DNA from: CBDCMJ01 sp965224325
Lineage (GTDB): Bacteria > Chloroflexota > Dehalococcoidia > Lucifugimonadales > UBA3495
Assembly: GCA_965224325.1 (NCBI GenBank)
Contig: CBDCYT010000001.1
Span: 62,001 to 126,000, forward strand
Reading direction: 5' to 3'
Length of the DNA: 64,000 nucleotides
Shown: positions 26,810-35,112 of the stretch, in pieces
Layout: each line of letters begins with the position of its first letter
How positions within the stretch are numbered: the stretch's first letter is position 1
Notes under the pieces: generated by a model
Told to the model about the DNA's origin: nothing
What the model saw: only the letters and a program-made list of their open reading frames with translations
Databases searched by the model: none
Position numbers and translations under genes: made by a program

Positions 26810-27442
26810 CTATTCGGCCAGCACCCGGTCCATCGCCAACTTGAAGATCTCGTAGGGATGGGCCCCGGAGAACATCAGGTTCCCCACCAGGAAAGTTGGG
26901 ATGCCATTGATGCCGTACTGTACCGCTTCCTGATACTGCTCCATCACGGTAGGCGTGTAATACCCGCTCTCCAACCGTTGCAGCAACTCCGGGGTGTTCA
27001 GACCGATGTTATTGCTGATTCCCTCGATGACCGCCAGGTCGCCAAGGTCTTGCCGGTCCTCCCACATGGCGCGATAGGCCGCGTTGTGAAACTCCAAGAA
27101 TTTACCTTGTTGCTGCGCGTATTCCGTGGCTTCCAGCGAGTACATTGTGTTGGGAGTAACGGAAGGCGGACGCATTATCAAGCCGGCATCGCTGGCTTGG
27201 CTTCTCAAGGGCTCGGCAAGTTCATTCTCGGTCTCACCGGGTCTAGGGGGGCGTGATGCCCCCTCCTTGGGAGTGTCCGGGCGAAGCAAGAAGGCACGCC
27301 CTTCCACGGCTATATCGTACTCCTGGGCCAACTTGTGGACTCGTTCCAAGCCCACGTAGCACCAGGGTCAAATATAGTCGTACCAAATGGCTATCTTAAC
27401 CGGGTTGGCCCCCGCTTCTCCGGGCTTAGTGGATTGGGTCAT
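26810..27442 (-). CDS. FrnE/DsbA-like thioredoxin-fold oxidoreductase with in-frame UGA (putative selenoprotein)
   Basis: ATG 27442 (GGAGA about 10 bases upstream) opens a frame reading VKIAIWYDYI, then TGA at 27370-27368 (codon 25), then PWCYVGLERVHKLAQEYDI and a further ~180 open codons to 26810. Members of the DsbA/FrnE family have CPWCY at exactly this place, so the TGA replaces the first active-site Cys, giving U-P-W-C if read as selenocysteine. Other family marks are FLLRPDTP, FHNAAYRAMWEDRQDLGD and the cis-Pro loop GINGIPTFLVG. A protein started after the TGA (GTG 27355) would lack the active site. No signal peptide, so cytoplasmic as for FrnE. The alternative is a nonsense mutation, but nothing else is damaged. 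Confidence 0.65.
27336..27370 (-). promoter_or_regulatory. UGA codon with possible downstream SECIS-like hairpin
   Basis: Downstream of the UGA (27370-27368) on the minus strand, TGGA (27348-27345) can pair with TCCA (27339-27336) around the loop ACGAG. The loop starts 24 bases after the UGA, within the 16-37 base range typical of bacterial SECIS elements, and contains a G. Outer pairing (GGGC with GCCC) needs an internal loop, so the structure is weak by eye. Confidence 0.35.
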
Positions 27443-27825
27443 TGTTCGGTCTCCAATTTCCTTTTTTTCCCGGACCCTGGCTGGAGCCTCCGAGATTGCC
27501 GGGCAGTCTATCAGTGTTGCCCGAGCCTGTCAACGTAATGTCCCGTGGCGAAATTAGCCGGAATTAGCGCCCTAGCCGGCGTCACTGCCCACACACTCCC
27601 CGATTTTGCCAAAGGGACCGGGCCTATGTCTTACCCCGGTTGAGCAGCCGTGATTGTCGCCCGAAGTTTATCGCCGCACGTCTTTTAAGTGGAATTTGAG
27701 ACATGCGAGGGCACTCCGCCAGCGAATGAAACTGCTTGCCGGAGGATGTTGGAGAGGACCGGAATGGTGTATAAGAATAGGTTCGAGGCCGAATGGCGGG
27801 AGGAAGGTTAAGCGGAGGCCGGCGG
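27443..27825. other. Intergenic, nothing recognised
   Basis: 383 bases between two minus-strand genes. Contains no supported frame or repeat. Confidence 0.3.
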
Positions 27826-28563
27826 TCAGGCCGGGTTATCGTTTGTCATGAGAGAGCCAGGCGCGCCGGCGAGAAGCCCGTGAAGCTCGGCGAGGCTGGC
27901 GATCTTGGGGCAATCGTTAACTTTGGGGTTCCACCCTCCGCGGTCCAGCAGTACAGCATGTATGCCCACCGCGCGAGCCCCCACGACGTCTGCACAATAC
28001 TGGTCGCCCACGTGGAGCGTTTCCTCCGGGTCCATGGACATCTGCTTCAGCGCCGCGCAGAAAATGGGGGCATGGGGTTTTTCAGAGCCCACATCGGCCG
28101 CGTTGATGCAGAAGTCCAGGTAAGGGGACAGCCCCAATCGCTGGCACATTAGGTCCACGTCCCGCCTCAGGTTGGAAAGAACTCCCAAGCGATAACCCTC
28201 GGAGTTCAATGCGGCCAACACAGGTTTTACGTCGTCGAAAGGAATGAAGTCCTTGGGCACGGATAGAGCCAAGTTCCAGATCTGCCGCGCCAAATCCAAA
28301 GAGACTGGTACGCCGGCGGTTTCCATTATCAGCTGCTGGTATCTGGCGAAAAATAGCTGGCGGTCGTCTTGAGGGCGCAACGAGATGGGATTGTCCGCGT
28401 TTTCTTGATTGAAAAAGATGTCGGCGGCAGCGTAACCCTTGCCGATAGCATGTTTGGAAACATTAATTCCAAACTCTTGGCAAGCGGCCTGTTGGATTTC
28501 ATCTAGGGGAGGCCAAAATCTCACTAAGGTGTTGTAAAAGTCGAATGATATTGCTTTGATCAT
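27826..28563 (-). CDS. HAD-superfamily hydrolase (REG-2/YjjG-like)
   Basis: 245 residues. Motif I is ISFDFYNTLVRFWPP with the nucleophile Asp and Phe-Tyr in place of the more usual DxDGT pattern (DFYNT), the motif II region is LGVLSNLRRDVD, and motifs III/IV are GSEKPHAPIFCAALKQMSMD followed by LHVGDQYCADVVGARAVG. The cap between motifs I and II is helical (subclass C1). Such enzymes dephosphorylate small phosphometabolites or are phosphoglycolate/5'-nucleotidase-like; the substrate is not deducible. ATG 28563 directly before the first strand is preferred. Open sequence continues upstream to 28674 (with ATG 28617), so a longer N-terminus is possible. Confidence 0.8.
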   Translation of the reverse strand: MIKAISFDFYNTLVRFWPPLDEIQQAACQEFGINVSKHAIGKGYAAADIFFNQENADNPISLRPQDDRQLFFARYQQLIMETAGVPVSLDLARQIWNLALSVPKDFIPFDDVKPVLAALNSEGYRLGVLSNLRRDVDLMCQRLGLSPYLDFCINAADVGSEKPHAPIFCAALKQMSMDPEETLHVGDQYCADVVGARAVGIHAVLLDRGGWNPKVNDCPKIASLAELHGLLAGAPGSLMTNDNPA

Positions 28564-29147
28564 GCGGGGCGTGGGTCGCACTCTTGGCTCATCGGTTTCT
28601 CCCTGGAGGACTGCCATCCGGGATTCACGGGCGCCACCCTCGATCGAACATTGCAAGCGCTGGCATTCTATCACACGAAGGGCTGCCGTGGAATCCTGCC
28701 TGCCGAGACCATTCAGGGTCTACTAGTTTTCGCGACAACTCCTGTTTTCCCATGCACTTTGGGCTTGTCCAAGGCAGTCCAACATCAAGAACGTATGGAT
28801 TCCCGCTCCCCGATCGGGGTCTGGGACAAGCTTCGCGGGAAAGACGGGTGAGCGGCGGGTATGACGGGCGGCAGACAATTAAAACACCCTGCCGAGACCA
28901 TTCAGGGTCTTGTATCTTGGCTCTGATGTGGAAAAGTCCTATTCCCGGAGAGTCCTTTCATGGTGAGTTTGTCGAATCATTGAGCGTAGGCCCTTCCACA
29001 GGTCCAGTGCGAACGGAAATCGCGGGGTATTGCGACTATTAAGAGACCATGGCTCCGCCCCGCCGGCCGGGCGCGCCTTTTGCACGCCAAGGCGGCGCTA
29101 ACGACATTTGCCCCGCTGCACAGGTGAGGCGTGGGGAGTCCAGGCAT
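28564..29147. other. Intergenic with dispersed repeat
   Basis: Contains the repeat copy at 28797-28890 and two copies of a GCCGAGACCATTCAGGGTCT motif at about 28700-28719 and 28891-28910. No gene. Confidence 0.5.
28797..28890 (+). repeat. Dispersed repeat B, copy 1
   Basis: About 94 bases, from GGATTCCCGCTCCCCGATCG to AATTAAAACACCCT, that reappear as the reverse complement at 59056-59149 with only a few differences. It includes an imperfect palindrome around CCCCGATCGGGG. A shorter related piece is at 17910-17960. Confidence 0.8.
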
Positions 29148-29996
29148 TTATAGCTCGCTCATCAAGCGGAGGGCCTCACCGACTTCGCGAGGAGAGTCCA
29201 CGCGGTACTCGGCGCCAGTGGGCTCACGGGCGGGGCCCACGTACACGCCTATTCCTCCGGCGCTCTGGACCGCGGAAAAGCCGGGCTCGTCGCCAAGGTC
29301 GTCGCCAAAGTAGATGGCTAGCGTCCCGTCTAGATAATCGGCCTGTATCCGGGAGATGGCCCGGCCTTTATTCCAGTCCACTTTGGGGCGCACCTCCAAG
29401 GCTTTTTTGCCTGGTGATATTATCAGCGAACCCGACTCCACTAAAGGCGCGGTCGTTGCCATTACAGCCTCTCTCACCCGGTCGATATCCCTCTCCGGCG
29501 TTAGCCTGTAGTGAACCGTTAAACTCAGCCCTTTGTGTTCGGTGAACGCTCCAGGCAGGTGGGTCAACTCCCGCTCCAACTGCTGGTAAGCCTGATCGAC
29601 GGCCTCTTTCAGCTTCTGTGCCTCCGGGTGGATGAAGTCCAAGCCGGGACCGCGCATTTCCAGGCCATGATTGCCAGCGTAAATGAGGCCTTGGATGTTT
29701 ACCTTCGCGTATACGTCTTCCAGGCCCCTGGCGCTAATGATGGCAACGGCGTACCTACCGGCGCCGCACAGGCGAACTATGGACTCTCTAGTTGCCGGAG
29801 GCATCACAGCCAACTCCGGACGATCCGCGATGGGAGCCAGTGTTCCGTCGTAGTCCAGCATTAACAACACCTTAGGGGCTTGACCCAGGCGTTGGCGTAT
29901 GCTTGGCCAAACGTTTAGGAGGTGAGGCATAAACTCAAGTGATCCTGCGAGGCGGCTCTGCCGGAGGGGAAGGTCACCGGGCTCGAACAGGTCCAC
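29148..29996 (-). CDS. otsB: Trehalose-6-phosphate phosphatase
   Basis: 282 residues of the HAD-IIB trehalose-phosphatase family: motif I LLMLDYDGTLAPIADRPELA (Asp48 nucleophile, Asp50 acid/base), YAGNHGLEMRGPG, VHYRLTP, then VRPKVDWNKGRAI (motif III Lys) and YFGDDLGDEPGF (motif IV acidic residues). It removes phosphate from trehalose-6-phosphate, the second step of trehalose synthesis. GTG 29996 overlaps the otsA 3' end by 23 bases; ATG 29930 is an alternative start still ahead of motif I. Together with otsA it forms one operon. Confidence 0.93.
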   Translation of the reverse strand: MDLFEPGDLPLRQSRLAGSLEFMPHLLNVWPSIRQRLGQAPKVLLMLDYDGTLAPIADRPELAVMPPATRESIVRLCGAGRYAVAIISARGLEDVYAKVNIQGLIYAGNHGLEMRGPGLDFIHPEAQKLKEAVDQAYQQLERELTHLPGAFTEHKGLSLTVHYRLTPERDIDRVREAVMATTAPLVESGSLIISPGKKALEVRPKVDWNKGRAISRIQADYLDGTLAIYFGDDLGDEPGFSAVQSAGGIGVYVGPAREPTGAEYRVDSPREVGEALRLMSEL

Positions 29997-31557
29997 GGGA
30001 GCGGCGTGTTCCCTGCATTAGCTCCACCAGCATTCGCGCCGCCCATTTGTAGATGTTATTCTCTTGCACCACGGAGCGCATGTTCACCATGCGGGTGCGC
30101 CGCTCCTCAAGAGGCATCTCCACCGCGTCGCAGATGGCATCGGCGAAGTGCTCGGTGGCGTAGGGGTTGACGATCAAAGCATCGGTCAACTCCAGAGCGG
30201 CGCCGGTGAATGGACTCAGAATCAGCACGCCGTCCTCGTCAAACCGGCTGGCCACGTATTCTTTAGCCACCAGGTTCATACCGTCGTGCAGCGAACTCAC
30301 GACGCAAAATTGGGCGAGTCTCCGCAGCGCCAACAAAGTCACGTTAGGCAGATCGTTGGGCAGGTATATTATGGGCTGCCACCCGTGGCTGCTGAAACGC
30401 CCGTTTATTTCATCAAGCAGTTGCTCAATCTGGTGCGAGAGTGTCTGATAGGCTTCTATGTTGGTCCGGCTCATGACGCCGGCCTGTATAAAGACGACTT
30501 TACCCAGGTATTTAGGGTGCTTTTCCAGGAAGCGTCCCATTGCCCTTAAACGATGGGGGATTCCCTTGGTGTAATCTATGCGGTCGATGCCCAGACCGAC
30601 AACTTTGCCCCCCAGGTTCAACTCGTCGGTGAGGCGGTCCATTTCCTGGGTCACGTAGCCGCTTCTGGCGTCGTCGGAGATCTGCTCGAAGTCAACGCTG
30701 ATTGGGAATGGCCGGACGATTGTGTGGTCGCCTTTGTAATTGACCACGTTATATTCCTGGTCCACCCGGCCATCCAAACCCCGGGCTACGGTGTTCAGGA
30801 AGTTGTTGCAATGGTCGCCAATGTGGAATCCAAGCAGGTCGTTTCCCAGCATTCCGTCCAAAAGCTCGTCTTGCCAGGGGCAGATACGGAAAATCTCCGG
30901 ACTAGGCCAGGGAATGTGCCAAAACTGGCCGGTGATGACGTTGGGGTCTGCCTCGTGGATAAGCCTAGGCAGCAAAGCCAGGTGATAGTCTTGAGTGAAG
31001 ACTGCGGTCGGCTTGCCGTTGATTTCATCGAGTACGTGGCCCGCGAACGCCTGATTAACCGTTTTGTACATATTCCAAGCGCCGGCGTCGAAGACAGGCT
31101 CGGTATAGGCGTTGTGGCACAGTGGCCATAAGGCTTCATTGGAGAACCCGTAGTAATAACCCTGCTCTTGCTCTTCCGTTAACCAGACCAATCGCAGCGT
31201 GTATGCCGGATCGTCCGGCGGGACCATAATCCTGTTCTTATCATCTACGGCGTACCAATCTCCCTTACCGCCGCCGTAGGCCACCCAAGTGCCGCCGCAC
31301 TCCTGCATTAGCGGGTCCAGGGCGGTGATAAGCCCGCTGGCCGGGGCGGCGTAGCTGAGCTTGCCCTCGATGAACTCGTGAACGTAAGGCTGCCGGTTGG
31401 AAACAACGATCAAGTTATAATCGCCCATCTCCCGTTGAGCCAATCGTTTTAGGTCTTCCTTGCCCCAGACGGGTGCTTGCGTCGCCAAAATCGCTCTCGT
31501 GACGGGCTTGGCAGCGCCGGCGACGCTGCCCCAATGGCTCTTCCCTAGAAGAGCCAT
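29974..31557 (-). CDS. otsA: Trehalose-6-phosphate synthase (GT20)
   Basis: 527 residues, GT-B glycosyltransferase of family GT20, joining UDP-glucose (or another NDP-glucose) with glucose-6-phosphate. Family blocks are LIVVSNRQPYVHEF, ASGLITALDPLMQECGGTWVAYGGG, VFTQDYHLALLPRLIHEADP, FWHIPWPSPEIFRICPW, GIDRIDYTKGIPHRLRAM (nucleotide site) and DGMNLVAKEYVASRFDEDG. ATG 31557 includes a ~43-residue N-terminal extension; ATG 31428 (MGDYNLIVVSNRQ) is the other option, though the intervening ELKRLA-type helix is seen in related proteins. Trehalose made here would be a compatible solute, in keeping with the osmoprotectant transporter that follows at 33-37 kb. Confidence 0.93.
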   Translation of the reverse strand: MALLGKSHWGSVAGAAKPVTRAILATQAPVWGKEDLKRLAQREMGDYNLIVVSNRQPYVHEFIEGKLSYAAPASGLITALDPLMQECGGTWVAYGGGKGDWYAVDDKNRIMVPPDDPAYTLRLVWLTEEQEQGYYYGFSNEALWPLCHNAYTEPVFDAGAWNMYKTVNQAFAGHVLDEINGKPTAVFTQDYHLALLPRLIHEADPNVITGQFWHIPWPSPEIFRICPWQDELLDGMLGNDLLGFHIGDHCNNFLNTVARGLDGRVDQEYNVVNYKGDHTIVRPFPISVDFEQISDDARSGYVTQEMDRLTDELNLGGKVVGLGIDRIDYTKGIPHRLRAMGRFLEKHPKYLGKVVFIQAGVMSRTNIEAYQTLSHQIEQLLDEINGRFSSHGWQPIIYLPNDLPNVTLLALRRLAQFCVVSSLHDGMNLVAKEYVASRFDEDGVLILSPFTGAALELTDALIVNPYATEHFADAICDAVEMPLEERRTRMVNMRSVVQENNIYKWAARMLVELMQGTRRSRGPVRAR

Positions 31558-31803
31558 TGGGGGAAGTCACGACTCCGTATATTGAAGTCGGGGAAGATTA
31601 CGGGCGAGTGCGGGAACACACTGATTTTTTCACACCCCTGGGGAAAGGTCAACCGGCTTCAGGCGTGTCCGGTAAATTGACACGACCTATTTACGCAGGT
31701 ACGATGACCGGACTCAGGGCCTTGTGATTTGCGCCAGTTCTCGTTGCCTCAGTTGTTGGCGCTGCCACCCCACACACAATCTCGAGGCTGTTAAGGAGGC
31801 GCC

Positions 31804-32598
31804 GTGTTCGTTCGCCGAGACCTCACCGATTCTGTTCCGACTCCGGAAGGGGAGATACATTTCGTCAAGCAAGGGGAAGGTTACCCCATGGTCATGCTAC
31901 ACCCTCTGGGCACGTCCACGTGGGCATGGCACACGGTTATCGACGCGCTGAGCCAGCACTACACCTGTTACGCTTTTGACATGCTGGGTCATGGGGACTC
32001 GGACAAACCCGCCCGTCACTTCAACCTGCCCGATTATGCCAGGTCGTTGGACCACGCTTGTCAGGTGCTGAATATTCACCGGGCCCACTACCTGGGTAAT
32101 TCGGTGGGGGCGGTCCTTGCCACTGAGATGGCCGCCAGCTTTCCCGATCGCGTCGATAAGCTGGTGTTGGTGGGTTGTCCCGTATGGGACCCAAATACCG
32201 CCGCCCAACGCCTTCAGGAATTCTCCGGCCAGTACGATGAGAACGGTCTCCCCAAGCCCAGAACTCTGGAGGACCTGAAAGCCGCCACCACCTTTGCCAA
32301 TCCCCAACCTGAGTGGGCGGACGCTATGACCCGGACCAGGGCCCAAGCCGGGGTTTGGGTTGGAAAGCTCATGCATTCCTTGGCCTACTACGACATCATG
32401 GCCCGCCTGCCCCGCATCCAAGCTTCCGCTACCCTGGTGATGTACGGAGAGGTGGACCGTTTGCGAGACGGCGAAGAGCTGCTCCATAACAACATCGTGA
32501 ACGCCAGCAAGAAAGTGTTGCCCGGTCTTGGACATATTCCCCAGATCGAAGACCCGGAGGTCTTCATGGGTGCCTTATTGCCTTTCTTGCGCGCTTAA
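31804..32598 (+). CDS. Alpha/beta-fold hydrolase
   Basis: 264 residues. Typical alpha/beta hydrolase blocks are the oxyanion region MVMLHPLGTSTWAW, CYAFDMLGHGDSDKP, the nucleophile elbow YLGNSVGAVLATEMA (Ser100), the acid in VMYGEVDRLRD (about 218) and the base in LPGLGHIPQIEDP. Note the Asn in GNSVG (GxSxG). A carboxylesterase, haloalkane dehalogenase-like or C-C hydrolase activity is possible; Ser as nucleophile argues against dehalogenase. GTG 31804 has AAGGAGG six bases upstream. It is monocistronic and ends ahead of a strong terminator. Confidence 0.85.
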   Translation: MFVRRDLTDSVPTPEGEIHFVKQGEGYPMVMLHPLGTSTWAWHTVIDALSQHYTCYAFDMLGHGDSDKPARHFNLPDYARSLDHACQVLNIHRAHYLGNSVGAVLATEMAASFPDRVDKLVLVGCPVWDPNTAAQRLQEFSGQYDENGLPKPRTLEDLKAATTFANPQPEWADAMTRTRAQAGVWVGKLMHSLAYYDIMARLPRIQASATLVMYGEVDRLRDGEELLHNNIVNASKKVLPGLGHIPQIEDPEVFMGALLPFLRA

Positions 32599-32630
32599 AC
32601 TTTTGTAGGGACGACCCATTTGAGTGAGTT

Positions 32631-32665
32631 CTAGAGAGCCCCTTCCCGCGGGAAAGGGCTCTCTA
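32631..32665. terminator. Strong hairpin terminator
   Basis: CTAGAGAGCCCCTTCCCGCG can fold with GGAAAGGGCTCTCTAG (one bulged C) to a ~16-bp stem, followed on the + strand by TTATTTC. It lies 32 bases after the hydrolase stop. Confidence 0.8.
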
Positions 32666-32684
32666 GTTATTTCTAAACTCCGGT

Positions 32685-32856
32685 GAGCCTGTCTCAGAAG
32701 TCTCCGCTCACGATTTAGGGCGGACGCAGCCTGACGGGTTACTATTATTAAACGCCTAAATCAGTATTGAATGCGGCTCAATAACCCGTCATTCCCGCGA
32801 AAGCGGGAATCCACAAAGGCAGGATGCTGGGGGACTCAGCTTTATGAGACAAGCTC
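32685..32856. repeat. MITE-like repeat A, copy 1
   Basis: 172 bases bounded by GAGCCTGTCTCA at the left and TGAGACAAGCTC at the right (inverted repeats, 11 of 12 matching). The interior includes AACCCGTCATTCCCGCGAAA and GCGGGAATCC. The same unit, with a 34-base internal insertion, is at 43247-43452. It has no coding capacity, so if mobile it would depend on a transposase in trans. Confidence 0.8.
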
Positions 32857-32949
32857 CGGAGGGAACAGGAAGCCTGCGCCTATGGTAAAGTGCAATCCCA
32901 GAATAGAGCGCCTTTTGAAGCTGGCTTAAACCCGGGTAGGAGAGCGGGC

Positions 32950-34665
32950 ATGAGAGATCGTCGAGGCTCCCTGGCGGCCATACCGTCTGGGAAGCATTTT
33001 AGGGAAGCCCTAGCTTCCAGCCTGCCGGGCAGTCTGTGGCCCTGGAATTGGAGTGGCTGGCGTCTAGCCGGTGCGGTCCTAGGCATTGTAATCCTGGCGA
33101 CGGTGGCGATAGTGCTGGCATGGGGGGATACGCTGTCCTTCCCCAAACTGCTGGACAAACAAATACCGACGCACGTGATTACCCTTGGCGCGGATTCACA
33201 AGGCGATTTGGAACGCGGGGTAATTCCCGGTGAGGTGCGAAGGGCCTTGAGCGCCGAGGAAGCGGGCCTTTCCGATCTCGCCGCGGTGTCAACCGTGGTG
33301 GAGGAACAGGAGTGGCTGATCTTAGCTCCCCGCCGTGAGTTCATAGCCGTCATGAATGGCGACGTATTGAACATCGGAGGCGGGCTGCTGAACGTCAGCG
33401 GCCCGCAATACCAGGAAGATTTGGCCAAGGAGACTTTTCCGGAAGGCCTGAGGGAGGAATTCAGGCTCATAGACGTGGGCCTTTCCGACAGGGCCAAGGT
33501 TTCAACGCTGGAGGAAGGAAGGTCCTGGTTAATAATCGATCCCAGAAAAAAATACTCGGTCGCCAAGCAAAGTCAACTCGATGTTGGCGATATAACCCTT
33601 GTGGTTGACCCCACGACACCAAGTGGTTTGAACGATGGCATAGTCTCGGAAGAGCTGAAGTTCGAGTTTAGGCGCAAAGAAATCGGCCTCTCTGACACCG
33701 CCACGGTTTCAACACTGGAGGAAGGCGGCGCCTGGCGAGTAACCGACGCAGATCTAGGTGCGGCACACACGGTCACCAGGGGGCAAGACCAGCTGATCAT
33801 CGACGAGATAGAAGACAAGGATATATTCCTTAACGAAGACATTGCCAGTGGTATCGATTCCGCCACGAAATACGTGACCACAGAGGGAAAATTTGTCTTC
33901 GACTTCATCGGAAGCTTGGTCAAGAAGGTGCTGACTTGGATCGAGGATGCCTTGCTTTGGGTGCCCTACCCGGTGCTCATCTGCGGCGTCGCCCTTTTAG
34001 CCTGGCGGATGGCCAGCTTTGAAGTGGGCATCTTTAGCGCCTGCAGCCTATTAACGATCGGATTCGTGGGTCTTTGGCCCAGCGCCATGGAGACTCTTTC
34101 CCTTATGGTGACTGCGGTGGCTGTCTCCACCTTCATGGCGATACCTATCGGGATTATCGCCGCCCGCAGCAACAAGGTGGACGAGGGGCTACGTCCGTTG
34201 CTGGATACTATGCAGACCATGCCCAGTTTCGTATATTTGGTGCCCGCCATCTTTTTCTTTGGCTTGGGCAACGTCCCCGCGGTGATCGCCACCATAATCT
34301 ACGCCGTGCCCCCGGCCATAAGGCTGACCAACCTGGGTATACGGCAGGTTTCCCCGGATACCCTGGAGGCGGCCACGGCCTTTGGGGCGACGCCGCTGCA
34401 GCTTCTCCTCAAGGTGCAGATGCCTCTAGCTTTGCCAACCATAATGGCGGGTATAAACCAGACCACTATGATGGCGTTGGCCATGGTGGTGGTGGCTTCC
34501 CTCGTGGGCGCCGGCGGCCTGGGGGCGGACGTGCTCAGAGCCATAGGCCAGCTGCAAATCGGCAACAGCCTCCTGGCGGGGATGAGCATCGTCTTCTTGG
34601 CCATCATCATCGACCGCATCACCCAGGGGTTTGCCACAGCCCAAGCGAAGGCTACCCAGGGTTAG
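32950..34665 (+). CDS. proW: Osmoprotectant (glycine betaine/proline) ABC permease with inserted triple-repeat domain
   Basis: 571 residues. One membrane helix (about 38-57) is followed by a ~245-residue extracytoplasmic region, then the ProW/OpuAB-type permease with about five to six helices and the EAA-like loop (DTLEAATAFGATPLQLLLKV, then QMPLALPTIMAGINQTTMMA). The extra region holds three related units at about 90-136, 162-206 and 230-276, each with GLSDxAxVSTxEEGxxW. This replaces the short N-terminal region of ordinary ProW. ATG 32950 is supported by GGTAGGAGAG upstream. Partner genes ProV and ProX-like are convergent on the other strand, so the transporter is split between two transcripts. 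Confidence 0.88.
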   Translation: MRDRRGSLAAIPSGKHFREALASSLPGSLWPWNWSGWRLAGAVLGIVILATVAIVLAWGDTLSFPKLLDKQIPTHVITLGADSQGDLERGVIPGEVRRALSAEEAGLSDLAAVSTVVEEQEWLILAPRREFIAVMNGDVLNIGGGLLNVSGPQYQEDLAKETFPEGLREEFRLIDVGLSDRAKVSTLEEGRSWLIIDPRKKYSVAKQSQLDVGDITLVVDPTTPSGLNDGIVSEELKFEFRRKEIGLSDTATVSTLEEGGAWRVTDADLGAAHTVTRGQDQLIIDEIEDKDIFLNEDIASGIDSATKYVTTEGKFVFDFIGSLVKKVLTWIEDALLWVPYPVLICGVALLAWRMASFEVGIFSACSLLTIGFVGLWPSAMETLSLMVTAVAVSTFMAIPIGIIAARSNKVDEGLRPLLDTMQTMPSFVYLVPAIFFFGLGNVPAVIATIIYAVPPAIRLTNLGIRQVSPDTLEAATAFGATPLQLLLKVQMPLALPTIMAGINQTTMMALAMVVVASLVGAGGLGADVLRAIGQLQIGNSLLAGMSIVFLAIIIDRITQGFATAQAKATQG

Positions 34666-34746
34666 CCCATGGCGTTTCGATTATCGGCGAAACAGGCTGT
34701 ACGGTCAGACAACTCCCCTCCCTCGATGGGAGAGGGCTAGGGCGAG

Positions 34747-35097
34747 TTACAGCGCTTCATCGGGTGTCGTGCAAAACAATCGAAAGACCCTGAGGGTTAG
34801 CCGGCCGCGGACCCGATGGACGATGCGGTGAGATATAATCACGGGGGCACAAACGGTGGGGGCGGCGAGAGTTTCTCACCGCCCCCATCTTGGTTAGCAA
34901 CCGGCTGGTTGAGGCGATTTACAGCGCTTCAGATTTACAGCGCTTCATTGGGTGTCGTACAAAACAATCGAAAGACGCTGAGGGTTAGCCGGCCGCGGAC
35001 CCGATGGACGATGCGGTGAGATATGATCACGGGGGCACAAAAAGTTGGGGGCGGCGAGAGACTCTCGCCGCCCCCAACTTGGTTAGCAACCGGCCGG
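34747..35097. repeat. Two tandem ~165-bp repeats, each ending in a GC hairpin
   Basis: Unit 1 (34747 to about 34910) and unit 2 (34935 to about 35097) are about 90 percent alike. In order they share TTACAGCGCTTCAT, AACAATCGAAAGAC, GGCCGCGGACCCGATGGACG, GAGATATAATC (GAGATATGATC in unit 2) and a hairpin. Hairpin 2 (35044-35080) is an 18-bp perfect inverted repeat, AGTTGGGGGCGGCGAGAG and its complement; hairpin 1 (34857-34887) is similar. Lying between convergent proW and proX, the hairpins can terminate both. The copies of a TATAAT-like element just before each hairpin are unexplained. Confidence 0.85.
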
Positions 35098-35112
35098 GTG
35101 ATTAGTATCCCG

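Noticed and set aside
34747..35097. Possible CRISPR-like array
   Set aside because: There are only two units, they are ~165 bp long, and there are no short regularly spaced repeats with unique spacers or cas genes.
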